Below are positions 1 to 7,287 of a stretch of DNA of 8,337 nucleotides, one piece after another. Position numbers and translations under genes: made by a program. The notes under the pieces are model-generated. The model had not been told where the DNA came from, did not search any database, and saw nothing but the letters and a program-made list of their open reading frames with translations. Location of the stretch: positions 1-8,337 of the forward strand of contig DNFL01000335.1 in NCBI GenBank assembly GCA_003486945.1, in the 5' to 3' direction. The DNA comes from Hyphomonas sp. GTDB lineage: Bacteria; Pseudomonadota; Alphaproteobacteria; Caulobacterales; Hyphomonadaceae. Numbering within the stretch: position 1 is the stretch's first letter; each line of letters opens with the position of its first letter.

Positions 1-191
1 CGGGCATCATCCTGGAGGCGATGGGCTTCCCGACGAAGATGTTCACGGTGCTGTTCGCTGTTGCCCGCACGGTTGGCTGGGTCGCGCAGATGAATGAGAT
101 GCTGGAAGATCCGACGCAGAAGATTGGCCGTCCGCGGCAGATCTATACCGGCGCAGCCATGCGCGACTACGTTGCGATGAACGGCCGATAG
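1..191 (+). CDS. gltA: Citrate synthase, C-terminal fragment (5' end outside window)
   Basis: The reading frame is open from the window edge (first full codon at 3) to a TAG at 189-191, giving 62 residues of the C-terminus. Citrate synthase condenses oxaloacetate with acetyl-CoA to start the TCA cycle in the cytoplasm. The visible part reads through [13 protein letters not shown] and then [19 protein letters not shown], which match the conserved C-terminal helix and the IGRPRQxYxG tail of the bacterial hexameric (type II) enzyme. The catalytic His and Asp residues lie upstream and cannot be checked. The gene converges on lpxB with only 3 nt between the two stop codons, so any transcription terminator for gltA must lie inside lpxB coding sequence. 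The match to the family is clear despite the short fragment. Confidence 0.9.
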   Translation, partial: GIILEAMGFPTKMFTVLFAVARTVGWVAQMNEMLEDPTQKIGRPRQIYTGAAMRDYVAMNGR

Positions 192-194
192 GCT

Positions 195-1346
195 TCAGGC
201 TTTCGCGAGTTCGGCAAGAATGGCGCCCGCTGCAATTGCTGCAGCGGGTTCGCCTTCTCGCACCATGGCGCGCAGTGCTTGATTCTGGCGCTCGCGCTGA
301 GCGGCGAGGCGTTCAGGATTTGCCAGCCAGTCCAAAGCTTTCTCCGCTATGGGATCTGCCTGGAAACGCGTCTGCACAAATTCCGGCACGATCTCCTGAT
401 CGCCGTTCAGAATGTTGAGCAGCGTGATGTGGTGCTTCTTGTAGAGCAGGCCGCGGGCCAACGCCCAGGTGATCCAGCCGGTCTTGTATCCAACAATCAT
501 GGGAGCGCCCTGCAGGGCAACTTCGCTGGTGACGGTTCCGGAGCAGGCGAGGACGATCGATGCGGCCGCCATCGCATCGTAGCGCTCTGCCGGGTCACTC
601 AGAACGGTAGCCCAGCTGGCGGCATCCGGGTGATGCATCCCGAATGCTTCGAGGATCGAGGATGCGGGCTGAATCAGAACTCGCGCATTGGGCCGCGCCG
701 AGGCAATCGATTGCGCCGCGCCAAGCAGAACCGGAGCGACGTTTGTGAGTTCACTGCGCCGGCTGCCGGGGAGCACGAGAATGAGTTCCTGATCTGGCGC
801 GAAGCCATGACGCGCGCGGAACGCGGCGGCATCCCCCTTCCCTGTTCGGGTCAATGCAGGATTCCCAATCACCGTGACCGGGAGACCGAAAGGTTCGTAG
901 AAAGGCGCTTCGATGTCGTGCATGCAGATCAAATGATCGACCGTTGCCGCGAGCGTCTTTGCGCGGCCGGGCCGGGTCGCCCAGACTTGCGGTCCGATCA
1001 GCTTGACGAGGCGAATTGACGGATCACGCGCGCGCACGCGCTGGGCGACGCGCAGCATGAAGCCCCAGGAATCTACCAGAACTACGACTTTCGGCTGTAC
1101 ACGGCAGATGTCATCTGCGGCTTCATCAGCGAGGCGGACGACATCGCCGTAGGCCTTTATTCCTTCGACAAATCCGAGCACGGACAAAGGGGCAATATCA
1201 ATAGGGGATTGAATACCGAGCGTCGCAAGCTCAGGCCCTCCTATCCCGCGAATTTCCGTCTGAGGGGATTTCGCACGGACTGCCTCAGCGACTTCACGCG
1301 CGAGCAGGTCTCCGGAAGCTTCTGCGGCAACGAAGTAGAGCGACAT
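195..1346 (-). CDS. lpxB: Lipid-A-disaccharide synthase LpxB
   Basis: LpxB is a GT19-family glycosyltransferase at the inner membrane that joins lipid X to UDP-2,3-diacylglucosamine, forming the beta-1,6 lipid A disaccharide. The product is 383 aa, close to the E. coli length. Visible landmarks are AEASGD at 8-13 (E9 matches E. coli E15), an Asp at 92 matching catalytic D98, LPGSRRSEL at 192-200, the sugar-nucleotide site CSGTVTSE at 268-275, MIVGYK at 283-288 and LLNILNG at 309-315. Several signatures deviate from the E. coli form. The segment after the catalytic Asp reads SWGF rather than APDFN, the usual SPSVWAW is GPQVWAT (118-124), and the usual GH of the linker is GNP (161-163). The frame is intact and the catalytic Asp and Glu are kept, so I infer an active variant. 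The ATG lies 3 nt after the lpxI stop with no strong Shine-Dalgarno, which suggests translational coupling. Confidence 0.95.
   Translation of the reverse strand: MSLYFVAAEASGDLLAREVAEAVRAKSPQTEIRGIGGPELATLGIQSPIDIAPLSVLGFVEGIKAYGDVVRLADEAADDICRVQPKVVVLVDSWGFMLRVAQRVRARDPSIRLVKLIGPQVWATRPGRAKTLAATVDHLICMHDIEAPFYEPFGLPVTVIGNPALTRTGKGDAAAFRARHGFAPDQELILVLPGSRRSELTNVAPVLLGAAQSIASARPNARVLIQPASSILEAFGMHHPDAASWATVLSDPAERYDAMAAASIVLACSGTVTSEVALQGAPMIVGYKTGWITWALARGLLYKKHHITLLNILNGDQEIVPEFVQTRFQADPIAEKALDWLANPERLAAQRERQNQALRAMVREGEPAAAIAAGAILAELAKA
222..254 (+). terminator. Candidate hairpin at the gltA/lpxB convergent junction
   Basis: A perfect 9-bp inverted repeat, CCCGCTGCA (226-234) and TGCAGCGGG (240-248), encloses a 5-nt loop. 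Outside a 2-nt bulge (249-250) the stem continues for 4 bp, with GGCG at 222-225 pairing with CGCC at 251-254. It begins about 30 nt after the gltA stop, where a terminator would be expected because the two genes leave no intergenic space. The plus strand continues with only a weak pyrimidine run (TTCTC) and no U-tract, so it is not a textbook intrinsic terminator. It lies inside the last codons of lpxB, in an Ala-rich stretch (EPAAAIAAGA), and repeated GC-rich Ala codons can form such palindromes by chance. The structure is seen directly; the termination role is inference. Confidence 0.3.
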
Positions 1347-1349
1347 GGC

Positions 1350-2198
1350 TCAGCGTGTCCCGAAGCTTGCGGGGAAACCATACAGAAACAAACCGAGTTC
1401 AGCCGCGCGCTTTTCCATGGCGGGACGATTCAGCATCAGCGCCCCGCCGGCTTCGATGCCGATGCCGGCAAGACCAGCGGCGGCAGCGAGCTCGATCGTT
1501 GAGACACCTGTTGTCGGTAGATCTATGCGGCGTTCCTGCACGGGTTTGGGTCGTTTGACGAGAACGCCGCGCCGGGCAGCGGGCGTTCCGCGAACGGTGT
1601 CCGGCAGTGTTGCGCAGCGGCGAAGCATTTCATCGGTGCCTTCCTGCGCCTCAACTGCCAGCACGAGGCCGTCGCATACGACGCAGCCTTGACCGATGTC
1701 GAGCGCCCCGGTTGCGGCAGCAATTCGCGCTGCGACTTCTAGGTCCTGCATCGATGCTCCCGAAGGCGGCGGGCCAGCAATGAGACCTGCGGGCGCGAGC
1801 AGTGCGGCATGTGCCTTGTCGCTACCGATCACGTTGAAACCGTTTTTTTCGAACTCCTGGACAAGTACGCGCAGGAGCGCATCGTCGCCCTTGCGTGCTT
1901 CGCTGATGACTTTCGGCAGCAGCGCGGCGCCTTTGAGGTCCAGCTTCAGATCTGAAAAATTTGGACGGCGCACGATGCCCGCGAAGACAATGTCCGTACA
2001 CCCCGCTTCCTTGAACCGGCTGAGCGCGCCGCCAATTTCGCCGAGTCCGACAACAGCGCCGGGATAGCTCGAAAGTCGGGGTTCTTCAAAACCCTTGAGG
2101 CGAAGAACATGGACCCCCTGCCCGGTTGCGACCGCATTTTCTGCGATGGCGACGGGCAAGTCTCCGAGGCCTGCGATCAATCCCAGCGGGCCTGGCAC
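1350..2198 (-). CDS. lpxI: UDP-2,3-diacylglucosamine pyrophosphatase LpxI
   Basis: LpxI (DUF1009 family) hydrolyses UDP-2,3-diacylglucosamine to lipid X and UMP. It replaces LpxH in Alphaproteobacteria and was characterised in Caulobacter. The product is 282 aa, a normal length. The N-terminus LGLIAGLGDLP (5-15) matches the family LGLIAGxGxLP start. FAGIVRRP at 72-79 and VEAQEGTDEML at 182-192 are visible. D189 in the EGTD motif corresponds, as I recall, to the Asp found essential in the Caulobacter enzyme. The C-terminal KRPKPVQ..IDLPTTGVSTIE block (about 215-236) is also typical. The start is GTG at 2196-2198, chosen because it places LGLIAG at the usual distance from the N-terminus. It lies 4 nt after the lpxA stop without a clear Shine-Dalgarno, so coupling to lpxA translation is likely. 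Its product feeds directly into LpxB, encoded next. Confidence 0.95.
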   Translation of the reverse strand: MPGPLGLIAGLGDLPVAIAENAVATGQGVHVLRLKGFEEPRLSSYPGAVVGLGEIGGALSRFKEAGCTDIVFAGIVRRPNFSDLKLDLKGAALLPKVISEARKGDDALLRVLVQEFEKNGFNVIGSDKAHAALLAPAGLIAGPPPSGASMQDLEVAARIAAATGALDIGQGCVVCDGLVLAVEAQEGTDEMLRRCATLPDTVRGTPAARRGVLVKRPKPVQERRIDLPTTGVSTIELAAAAGLAGIGIEAGGALMLNRPAMEKRAAELGLFLYGFPASFGTR

Positions 2199-2202
2199 TG
2201 GA

Positions 2203-2994
2203 TCAGCCCGGCTTGCAGATGGGGCGATCGCCGCCTTTGCGGATGAAATCGATCAACTCCATTGCGAACGATTGGCCGGCGAACTCAATTGCAGCTTGTT
2301 CGAGCCGGTCCTTGAACAAACCTCCGCCTTCGAACACGGCCTTATAGGCAGAGCGGATCTGATGAAGGTCCGACTTCGAGAAGCCCCGCCGTTTCAAGCC
2401 GACAGTGTTCAAGCCTGCGAGCTTTGCGTGGTTGCCGACGACCGACCCGAACGGGATGACGTCGTCGACGACGATAGCGCCGCCGCCAATGAAGGCATTG
2501 CGGCCGATGCGGCTGAACTGGTGGACGGCGGAAAGGCCACCGAACCAGACATTGTCGCCCACCTCAATGTGGCCTGCGAGGGAGACGTTGTTGGCCATGA
2601 CGACATTGTTGCCGATACGGTTGTCGTGCGCGATGTGGGCGCCGATCATAATGTAGCAGTTGGTGCCGACCGAGGTGAGGCCGCCGAATTTCGGCATGCC
2701 TGAGTGAGCTGTGGCGTATTCACGGAACTCGCAGCCATCGCCGATCTCGAGGCGGGACTCCGGTTGTTCCTTCATGCCGATGACTTGCGGCACGCCGCCG
2801 AGCGCTGCGTGCGGATGCAGCGTGCAGTTCTTGCCGAGGCGCGTGTTGCCGAGGACAGTTGCGTGCGAGATCAGACGGGTGCCGGCGCCGAGTTCAGCGG
2901 ACGCGCCGACATGGCAAAACGGTCCGATACTGACGTCCACATCCAGCCGGGCACCCGGCTCGACGACTGATGTGGGATGGATGGTCGTGGTCAT
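2203..2994 (-). CDS. lpxA: Acyl-ACP--UDP-N-acetylglucosamine O-acyltransferase LpxA
   Basis: LpxA transfers a 3-hydroxyacyl chain from ACP to the 3-position of UDP-GlcNAc, the first step of lipid A synthesis, as a cytoplasmic homotrimer. The product is 263 aa (E. coli 262). Residues 5-190 form left-handed beta-helix hexapeptide repeats (for example SIGPFCHVG and RIGNNVVMANNVSLAGHI). The active-site motif GAHIAHD at 118-124 contains H123, matching catalytic H125 of E. coli, and H120 matching H122. AVHQF at 156-160 and GNHAKLAGLNTVGLKRRGF at 187-205 are conserved, followed by the C-terminal helical domain. The residue aligned with the E. coli acyl-chain ruler G173 is G171, so a longer hydroxyacyl chain is possible, though this is only inference. 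The ATG has a short GGAA 4 nt upstream. The usual upstream neighbour fabZ is missing; lpxD lies 39 nt upstream instead. Confidence 0.97.
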   Translation of the reverse strand: MTTTIHPTSVVEPGARLDVDVSIGPFCHVGASAELGAGTRLISHATVLGNTRLGKNCTLHPHAALGGVPQVIGMKEQPESRLEIGDGCEFREYATAHSGMPKFGGLTSVGTNCYIMIGAHIAHDNRIGNNVVMANNVSLAGHIEVGDNVWFGGLSAVHQFSRIGRNAFIGGGAIVVDDVIPFGSVVGNHAKLAGLNTVGLKRRGFSKSDLHQIRSAYKAVFEGGGLFKDRLEQAAIEFAGQSFAMELIDFIRKGGDRPICKPG

Positions 2995-3033
2995 GGATTT
3001 CCGTTACCAGCGGATCGGCGTCAGCGCCACTGC

Positions 3034-4053
3034 TCAATCGCGCTTCCTGGGGGCGGCCTGTTTGCTGACCCAGGCGATCTCCCGCATCCACTGGCGGATC
3101 GGCTTTGCCGGCGTCCCGCCCCAGGTTTCGCCCGGTTCTATGTCCCGGAAGACGCCCGCCGAAGCCGCGAGGCTGACGCCCTCGCCGATGGTGACGTGGT
3201 CGGCAATCCCGACGCGGCCGCCGAGCATGGAGCCGTCGCCGACACGCACCGAACCGGAAATGCCCCCAAATGCGGCAAGGACCACCGAACGGCCGAGGAC
3301 AACATTGTGGGCAATCTGGCAGAGGTTGTCGATCTTGGTCCGTTCACCGATGATCGTGTCACCGAATACGCCGCGATCAATGCAAGTGTTCGCCCCGACC
3401 GTGACTTGGTCTTGCAGGATCACGCGGCCGAAATGAGGGGCATCTTCTGCGCCGTCAGGACCCATCAGAACGCCAAAGCCGGTTTCACCAATGCGAGCGC
3501 CCGCAAGCAGCGTCACCCGGTCGCCCAGAAGCGCAAAGTAGACGCTTGCACCCGCACCAATAATGCAGTTTCGGCCAATCTGGACGCCCGGACCTATCAC
3601 GGCATTTGGTCCGATCCGCGTTCCCTCACCGATCGAGGCGCCGGCGCTGACGACCGCGCCAGGAGCGACCACAGCGTCGATATGAACACGGGCGGAGTCT
3701 GAAACCAGGGCTGCGCCCAAACTGCCCTCAAGATGACGGGGTTTGAACAGGGCCTTCGCGATCAGGCTGTGCACATAGCGTGGATGGCTTGCAACGAGCG
3801 CCGACACACCCTCCGGCACCAGGCCAATCGCGCGGGACCCGACGACGACCACCGACAAGTCTGGGCTCAGCGCAGGTTTCGCGGAACCATCCCCCTCGAG
3901 GAAGGCAAGCTCGCCGGACTTGGCCTGATCCAGCGCAGCGAGGCCTGTGATCGGCGCCGAAGCATCGCCAACCGGCTTGGTTCCCGTGAGGGCCGCAGCT
4001 GTTTCTAGCGTCAAAGCCCCCAATGGCGCGTAGAAACGGGTGTCAACAGTCAC
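3034..4053 (-). CDS. lpxD: UDP-3-O-acylglucosamine N-acyltransferase LpxD
   Basis: LpxD adds the second hydroxyacyl chain, from ACP, to the 2-amino group of UDP-3-O-acylglucosamine, the third lipid A step (after LpxC, which is not in this window). The product is 339 aa (E. coli 341). An N-terminal uridine-binding domain (about 1-105, with the TRFY and LAFLEG segments) precedes the hexapeptide beta-helix (about 115-300). The catalytic motif [12 protein letters not shown] (240-251) carries H249, matching E. coli H239. H286 sits 37 residues later, matching H276. The end [19 protein letters not shown] (307-325) is the typical LpxD close. The segment [11 protein letters not shown] (259-269) differs from the more usual AxQVGIAGS form, without obvious consequence. 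The start is GTG at 4051-4053, supported by the family-like N-terminus, but its Shine-Dalgarno is weak. It lies 18 nt after the skp stop. Confidence 0.96.
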   Translation of the reverse strand: MTVDTRFYAPLGALTLETAAALTGTKPVGDASAPITGLAALDQAKSGELAFLEGDGSAKPALSPDLSVVVVGSRAIGLVPEGVSALVASHPRYVHSLIAKALFKPRHLEGSLGAALVSDSARVHIDAVVAPGAVVSAGASIGEGTRIGPNAVIGPGVQIGRNCIIGAGASVYFALLGDRVTLLAGARIGETGFGVLMGPDGAEDAPHFGRVILQDQVTVGANTCIDRGVFGDTIIGERTKIDNLCQIAHNVVLGRSVVLAAFGGISGSVRVGDGSMLGGRVGIADHVTIGEGVSLAASAGVFRDIEPGETWGGTPAKPIRQWMREIAWVSKQAAPRKRD

Positions 4054-4071
4054 GGCCGAACGATCCGGAGA

Positions 4072-4659
4072 TCAGTTCGTCTTCGCCGGAGCGCGCTGGC
4101 GCACGACCGTGATCGACGGAGTTTTCTGGTCGAGCTTTGCGATGATGGCATCCGAAGCATCAACGGCGTCAGCAGAGAACACAACCTGGCTGCGCGAAAG
4201 CAGGACCTGGATGTTTTTCTCTTTCACGACTTCGAGCAGGACGGGCTCAAGCGCCTTGTTGAAATCAACGAAGGCTTTCTGCTCGGTTGCAGAGTATTCC
4301 TGCGCAAGGACCGACCGCTTCTGGGCAAAATCGTTGGCCTTCTTCTGGAAATCCTCGACCTGTTTGACGAGCGCAGCATCGGCAGCGATGGCTTCGCGGG
4401 TCTTGCCTTCGAGCTTGGCGGCCAAAGTATTGCGCTGAGCCTGAAGCGCTTCAGCGGGAGCCTTGAGCTCGCCATTGATCTGGTTTTCGATGTTCTGAAG
4501 CTTGGTGAACATGTCCTTGCCGGCCTTGCTGGTCGTCAGGATATGACCTTCGTCAATGATCATGACCGCGGTGCTTTGAGCAAAGGCGGTCTGGGCCATT
4601 GTGGCGCTTAGCGCGATGGCGACGGCCAAGGCTGCAAAGAATGATTTGAGATAGTTCAT
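4072..4659 (-). CDS. skp: Periplasmic outer-membrane protein chaperone Skp (OmpH family)
   Basis: Skp is a periplasmic trimeric holdase that binds unfolded outer-membrane proteins leaving the Sec translocon and delivers them towards BamA. The product is 195 aa. It begins with a signal peptide: MNYLK, a hydrophobic core to about residue 20, then AFA with likely cleavage after A27. The short beta segment AVMIIDEGHIL (31-41) matches the conserved start of mature OmpH proteins. A long charged, Ala/Gln/Lys-rich helical region (about 45-148) should form the tentacle coiled coil. A second core segment, IQVLLSRSQVVFSADAVDAS (150-169), follows, with a short basic tail. The frame stays open upstream into bamA to 4974, but I chose the ATG at 4657-4659 because it has the signal peptide and a GAGG 8 nt upstream. 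Its position directly after bamA is the classic arrangement. Confidence 0.93.
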   Translation of the reverse strand: MNYLKSFFAALAVAIALSATMAQTAFAQSTAVMIIDEGHILTTSKAGKDMFTKLQNIENQINGELKAPAEALQAQRNTLAAKLEGKTREAIAADAALVKQVEDFQKKANDFAQKRSVLAQEYSATEQKAFVDFNKALEPVLLEVVKEKNIQVLLSRSQVVFSADAVDASDAIIAKLDQKTPSITVVRQRAPAKTN

Positions 4660-4667
4660 GGTAGGAT

Positions 4668-4671
4668 CCTC
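4668..4671 (-). promoter_or_regulatory. Ribosome binding site fixing the skp start
   Basis: On the minus strand GAGG is followed by 8 nt and then the ATG at 4657-4659. The frame is open much further upstream, so this Shine-Dalgarno together with the signal peptide decides the start. It lies in the 28-nt gap after the bamA stop. Confidence 0.7.
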
Positions 4672-4687
4672 GTTGGGGCTGGCGAGA

Positions 4688-7264
4688 TCAGAAGCGGGTT
4701 GAAGTCGAGAACCGGAAGGTCTCGGTACGGTCGTATTCCTCTTTCCGGAGGATTTGCGAGAAGTCGAAGCGAATGGGGCCGAAGGGCGAATCCCAGAAGA
4801 CACTGAGACCGGCTGATGCGCGAAGCGATGCGGCATCTTTCGGAATTCTGACTGCGCCGAAGCCGGCGAAGCCGAGGCTGGTCGCGTCGGGGATGAATAC
4901 CGAGGTACCCTTATCGACATCTTCGAGCAATCCGAGCGAACCGACGTCCACGAACAGGGCGCTCTTGATGCCATATTCCTCCGGCAGGAAGTTCGGAACC
5001 GTCAGTTCGAACGTTCCTTGGTAGTACATGTTGCCACCAAGCGAGTTGAGCGACCGTGTACTGACGACCTCGCCGGTAGCGGGGTCAAAGATCCGGACGA
5101 TTTCGCGCGGCCCGAGGCCGGCAACGTCAAACCCGCGGAATGTGCTGCCCCCGCGGAAGAAGCGGTTGTTGATGCGCACGCCCTGATCATCATCAAGCGG
5201 TAGGACATAGCCACCGGAGAATTTTGCGCTTGCGATGACATCACGCCAGACGCCCCGGTAGAAGGTCGCGCCAGCTTCCGTGCGGATGTACTTCACATCG
5301 CCGCCGAGGCCGGCAAAATCCTGGCTGAAGCGAAGATCGAAACCGCGCGACGGCGTGATCGGGTCGTTGGTCTGATCCCAGAAGAAATTGTAGCCGATAA
5401 TGCTGGAGATATCATTGCGCTCGGAGCGGCAGATGGTGTCGCGCAGGAGGTAGGCCGGATCGCACCGGTCGACCAGGAACTGACCCGCTTCGAGGTCTGC
5501 TGCTGTAGGCTGACGCGGAACGTCGTCGAAAGGGTTGTCCGGCGTGTTGTTGGGGTCGTCGTAAACGATGGCTTTGACGAGGTTGCCACTGCCGTCGATG
5601 ATGTAGTTGAAGTCGGTGATGTTCACATCATCCGACTGCAGACGGTAGCTTACGCCAAGTTGCATCCGGTCCGTCAGCGGGAATGCCATCCGGACGCCGC
5701 CGCCGATCGTTTCGCTTGTAAAGCCCGTGAACTCCTCGAAGTCCTGGCGCGTCGCGAACAGGTCGAGACCCGCAGACAGGTTGCGGTCAAGGAAGCGCGG
5801 CTCTGTAAAGCGCAGGTCAACGATCTGTTGCCGGCTGGAGAGCGACGTTCGCGCGACAACAGACTGACCGCGCCCGCGAAGGTTGCTCTGGGATGCGCTG
5901 AGGTCAAACAGATAGGCGTCAACGGAAGAGAAGCCTGCAGCGAACGAAAGTTCACCGGTGGATTGTTCCTCGACCTTCACCTCAACGATCGTGCGGTCCG
6001 GATCTTCTGCAGGCAGCTCGGTGACTTCCACGGATTTGAAGAAGCCGAGAGAGCGAATACGGTTGCGCGACCGGTCGAGCAGGATCCGGTTGAAGGCATC
6101 GCCTTCGGCGATACGCAGCTCACGGCGGATGACGCGGTCGAGCGTCTGCGTGTTGCCGACGATGTTGATGCGGTCGATGTAGACGCGGGGACCCTCATCC
6201 AGCGCAAAGGTGATATCGATGCGGCCCGTGGTTTCATTGACCTTGATCTGCGGACGAACGTCCACGAACGCATAGCCTGCGACGCCGGCAGCGTAGGTCA
6301 GCGAATCGATGGTCGTTTCGATCAGATCGCCGCGGAACAGCGAGCCTTCCTGAATCGGAACGACTGCGGTGAGGATGTTGGAGTCAAGTTTCTCCAGCGC
6401 AGTCTCAACCTTGATCGTGCCGAAATCGTACTGGCGCCCCTCATCAACCGTGAAGGTGATGTAGAAGTCTTTCTGATCAGGCGTCAGTTCGGCAACCGCC
6501 GATGTAACCCGGAAATCGTAGTAGCCGTTGTTCTGATAGAACTCGCGAAGCTTTTCGCGGTCAAATTCGAGGCGGCCGGAATCGTAGTTGTCGTTCGAGC
6601 TGAAGAACCGCCAGAAGCGGGACTGGCGCGTCACGATCTCGCTACGCAGGCGAGAGTCGGAGTATTCCTTGTTGCCGATGAAGTTGATCGACCGCACACC
6701 TGTCACCGGACCTTCGGTGATTTCGAAGATCAGGTCGACGCGGTTCTGTTCCAACGGTTTGTACTGCGGCTCCACCTTTGCGGCGAAGCGGCCGGAGCGG
6801 CGGTACATTTCCAAGATGCGCTGAACGTCCGTCTGCACACGGGCGGCTGTGAAGACGCCGCGCGGAGCCGCCTGAATTTCCTCACGCAGCTTGTCGTCTT
6901 TCATCGCGCGATTTCCTTCAAAAATCACGCGGTTGATAATTGGGTTCTCCACGACCCGAACGACGAGATCGTCATCGCGGCGGTCGATTGAAACGTCTGC
7001 AAACAGATTGGTTGCAAACAGAGTTTTCAGAGACAGATCGATCCGGTCCGGATCAAAAGCGTCGCCCGGCTCAAGCAACAAATAGGACTGTACGGTACGC
7101 GCTTCGATGCGGCGGTTACCTTCAACGACGATCGAGCGGATCGTTCCGCTATAGCGGCCATCCGCCTGAGCTTCAGCTGTTTGCAGCTGGCCGCTGACGC
7201 CGAGCCCCAGCGCGCTGGTAGCAAGAAGGGTTGCTGCGAGGAATTTACGCATTCTCGAATACAC
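4688..7264 (-). CDS. bamA: Outer membrane protein assembly factor BamA
   Basis: BamA is the Omp85-family beta-barrel core of the BAM complex, which folds and inserts outer-membrane proteins. The product is 858 aa (E. coli 810). A signal peptide ends near AEAQA (30-34). Five POTRA domains follow at about 38-108, 109-187, 188-278, 279-359 and 360-437, each with the GN or EG-type loop (VVEGN, FEGN, FIGN, IVGN). The 16-strand barrel spans about 438-858. The loop-6 motif is FRGF at 709-712, where E. coli has VRGF, followed by GLGPRE. The C-terminal strand ends in Phe, as a beta-signal should. An enlarged loop at about 547-617 contains an acidic DDPNNTPDNPFDD stretch and cysteines C601 and C612. 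The start is taken as GTG at 7262-7264 because AGGA lies 6 nt upstream. An in-frame ATG at 7250-7252 would shorten the protein by 4 residues and keep the signal peptide. Confidence 0.97.
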   Translation of the reverse strand: MYSRMRKFLAATLLATSALGLGVSGQLQTAEAQADGRYSGTIRSIVVEGNRRIEARTVQSYLLLEPGDAFDPDRIDLSLKTLFATNLFADVSIDRRDDDLVVRVVENPIINRVIFEGNRAMKDDKLREEIQAAPRGVFTAARVQTDVQRILEMYRRSGRFAAKVEPQYKPLEQNRVDLIFEITEGPVTGVRSINFIGNKEYSDSRLRSEIVTRQSRFWRFFSSNDNYDSGRLEFDREKLREFYQNNGYYDFRVTSAVAELTPDQKDFYITFTVDEGRQYDFGTIKVETALEKLDSNILTAVVPIQEGSLFRGDLIETTIDSLTYAAGVAGYAFVDVRPQIKVNETTGRIDITFALDEGPRVYIDRINIVGNTQTLDRVIRRELRIAEGDAFNRILLDRSRNRIRSLGFFKSVEVTELPAEDPDRTIVEVKVEEQSTGELSFAAGFSSVDAYLFDLSASQSNLRGRGQSVVARTSLSSRQQIVDLRFTEPRFLDRNLSAGLDLFATRQDFEEFTGFTSETIGGGVRMAFPLTDRMQLGVSYRLQSDDVNITDFNYIIDGSGNLVKAIVYDDPNNTPDNPFDDVPRQPTAADLEAGQFLVDRCDPAYLLRDTICRSERNDISSIIGYNFFWDQTNDPITPSRGFDLRFSQDFAGLGGDVKYIRTEAGATFYRGVWRDVIASAKFSGGYVLPLDDDQGVRINNRFFRGGSTFRGFDVAGLGPREIVRIFDPATGEVVSTRSLNSLGGNMYYQGTFELTVPNFLPEEYGIKSALFVDVGSLGLLEDVDKGTSVFIPDATSLGFAGFGAVRIPKDAASLRASAGLSVFWDSPFGPIRFDFSQILRKEEYDRTETFRFSTSTRF

Positions 7265-7270
7265 TTTCGT

Positions 7271-7274
7271 TCCT
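7271..7274 (-). promoter_or_regulatory. Ribosome binding site favouring the GTG start of bamA
   Basis: On the minus strand AGGA (within CAGGAA) is followed by 6 nt and then GTG at 7262-7264. The in-frame ATG at 7250-7252 lies 18 nt from AGGA, too far for it, and has only GAGA immediately before it. This favours the GTG, though the ATG start is not excluded. Confidence 0.55.
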
Positions 7275-7287
7275 GTGGCTGACTGCG

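Noticed and set aside
279..1019. A 246-codon plus-strand open frame antisense to lpxB
   Set aside because: It is also in codon register with lpxB and has the same explanation. Its product has no family-like motif, and lpxB is unambiguous.
2977..3702. A 241-codon plus-strand open frame antisense to lpxD
   Set aside because: It is in codon register with lpxD and shows only the mirrored periodicity of the hexapeptide repeats.
2203..4053. Repetitive hexapeptide pattern across lpxA and lpxD as a possible DNA repeat or duplication
   Set aside because: The repetition is at the protein level (left-handed beta-helix turns) in two known paralogous acyltransferases. I see no extended direct DNA repeat.
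4663..4670. The palindrome AGGATCCT in the bamA-skp gap as a possible operator
   Set aside because: It is only 8 bp, overlaps the Shine-Dalgarno, and has no second copy nearby; chance is the simpler explanation.
4660..4974. An N-terminal extension of skp by 105 codons into bamA
   Set aside because: The extension is the out-of-frame shadow of the bamA 3' end. The internal ATG at 4657-4659 has a Shine-Dalgarno and starts a proper signal peptide.
5660..6991. A 443-codon open frame on the plus strand, antisense to bamA
   Set aside because: Its codons are in exact register with the bamA codons, so it is interrupted only where bamA uses TTA, CTA or TCA, which are rare in this GC-rich gene. The translation has no recognisable domain, and bamA explains the region fully.
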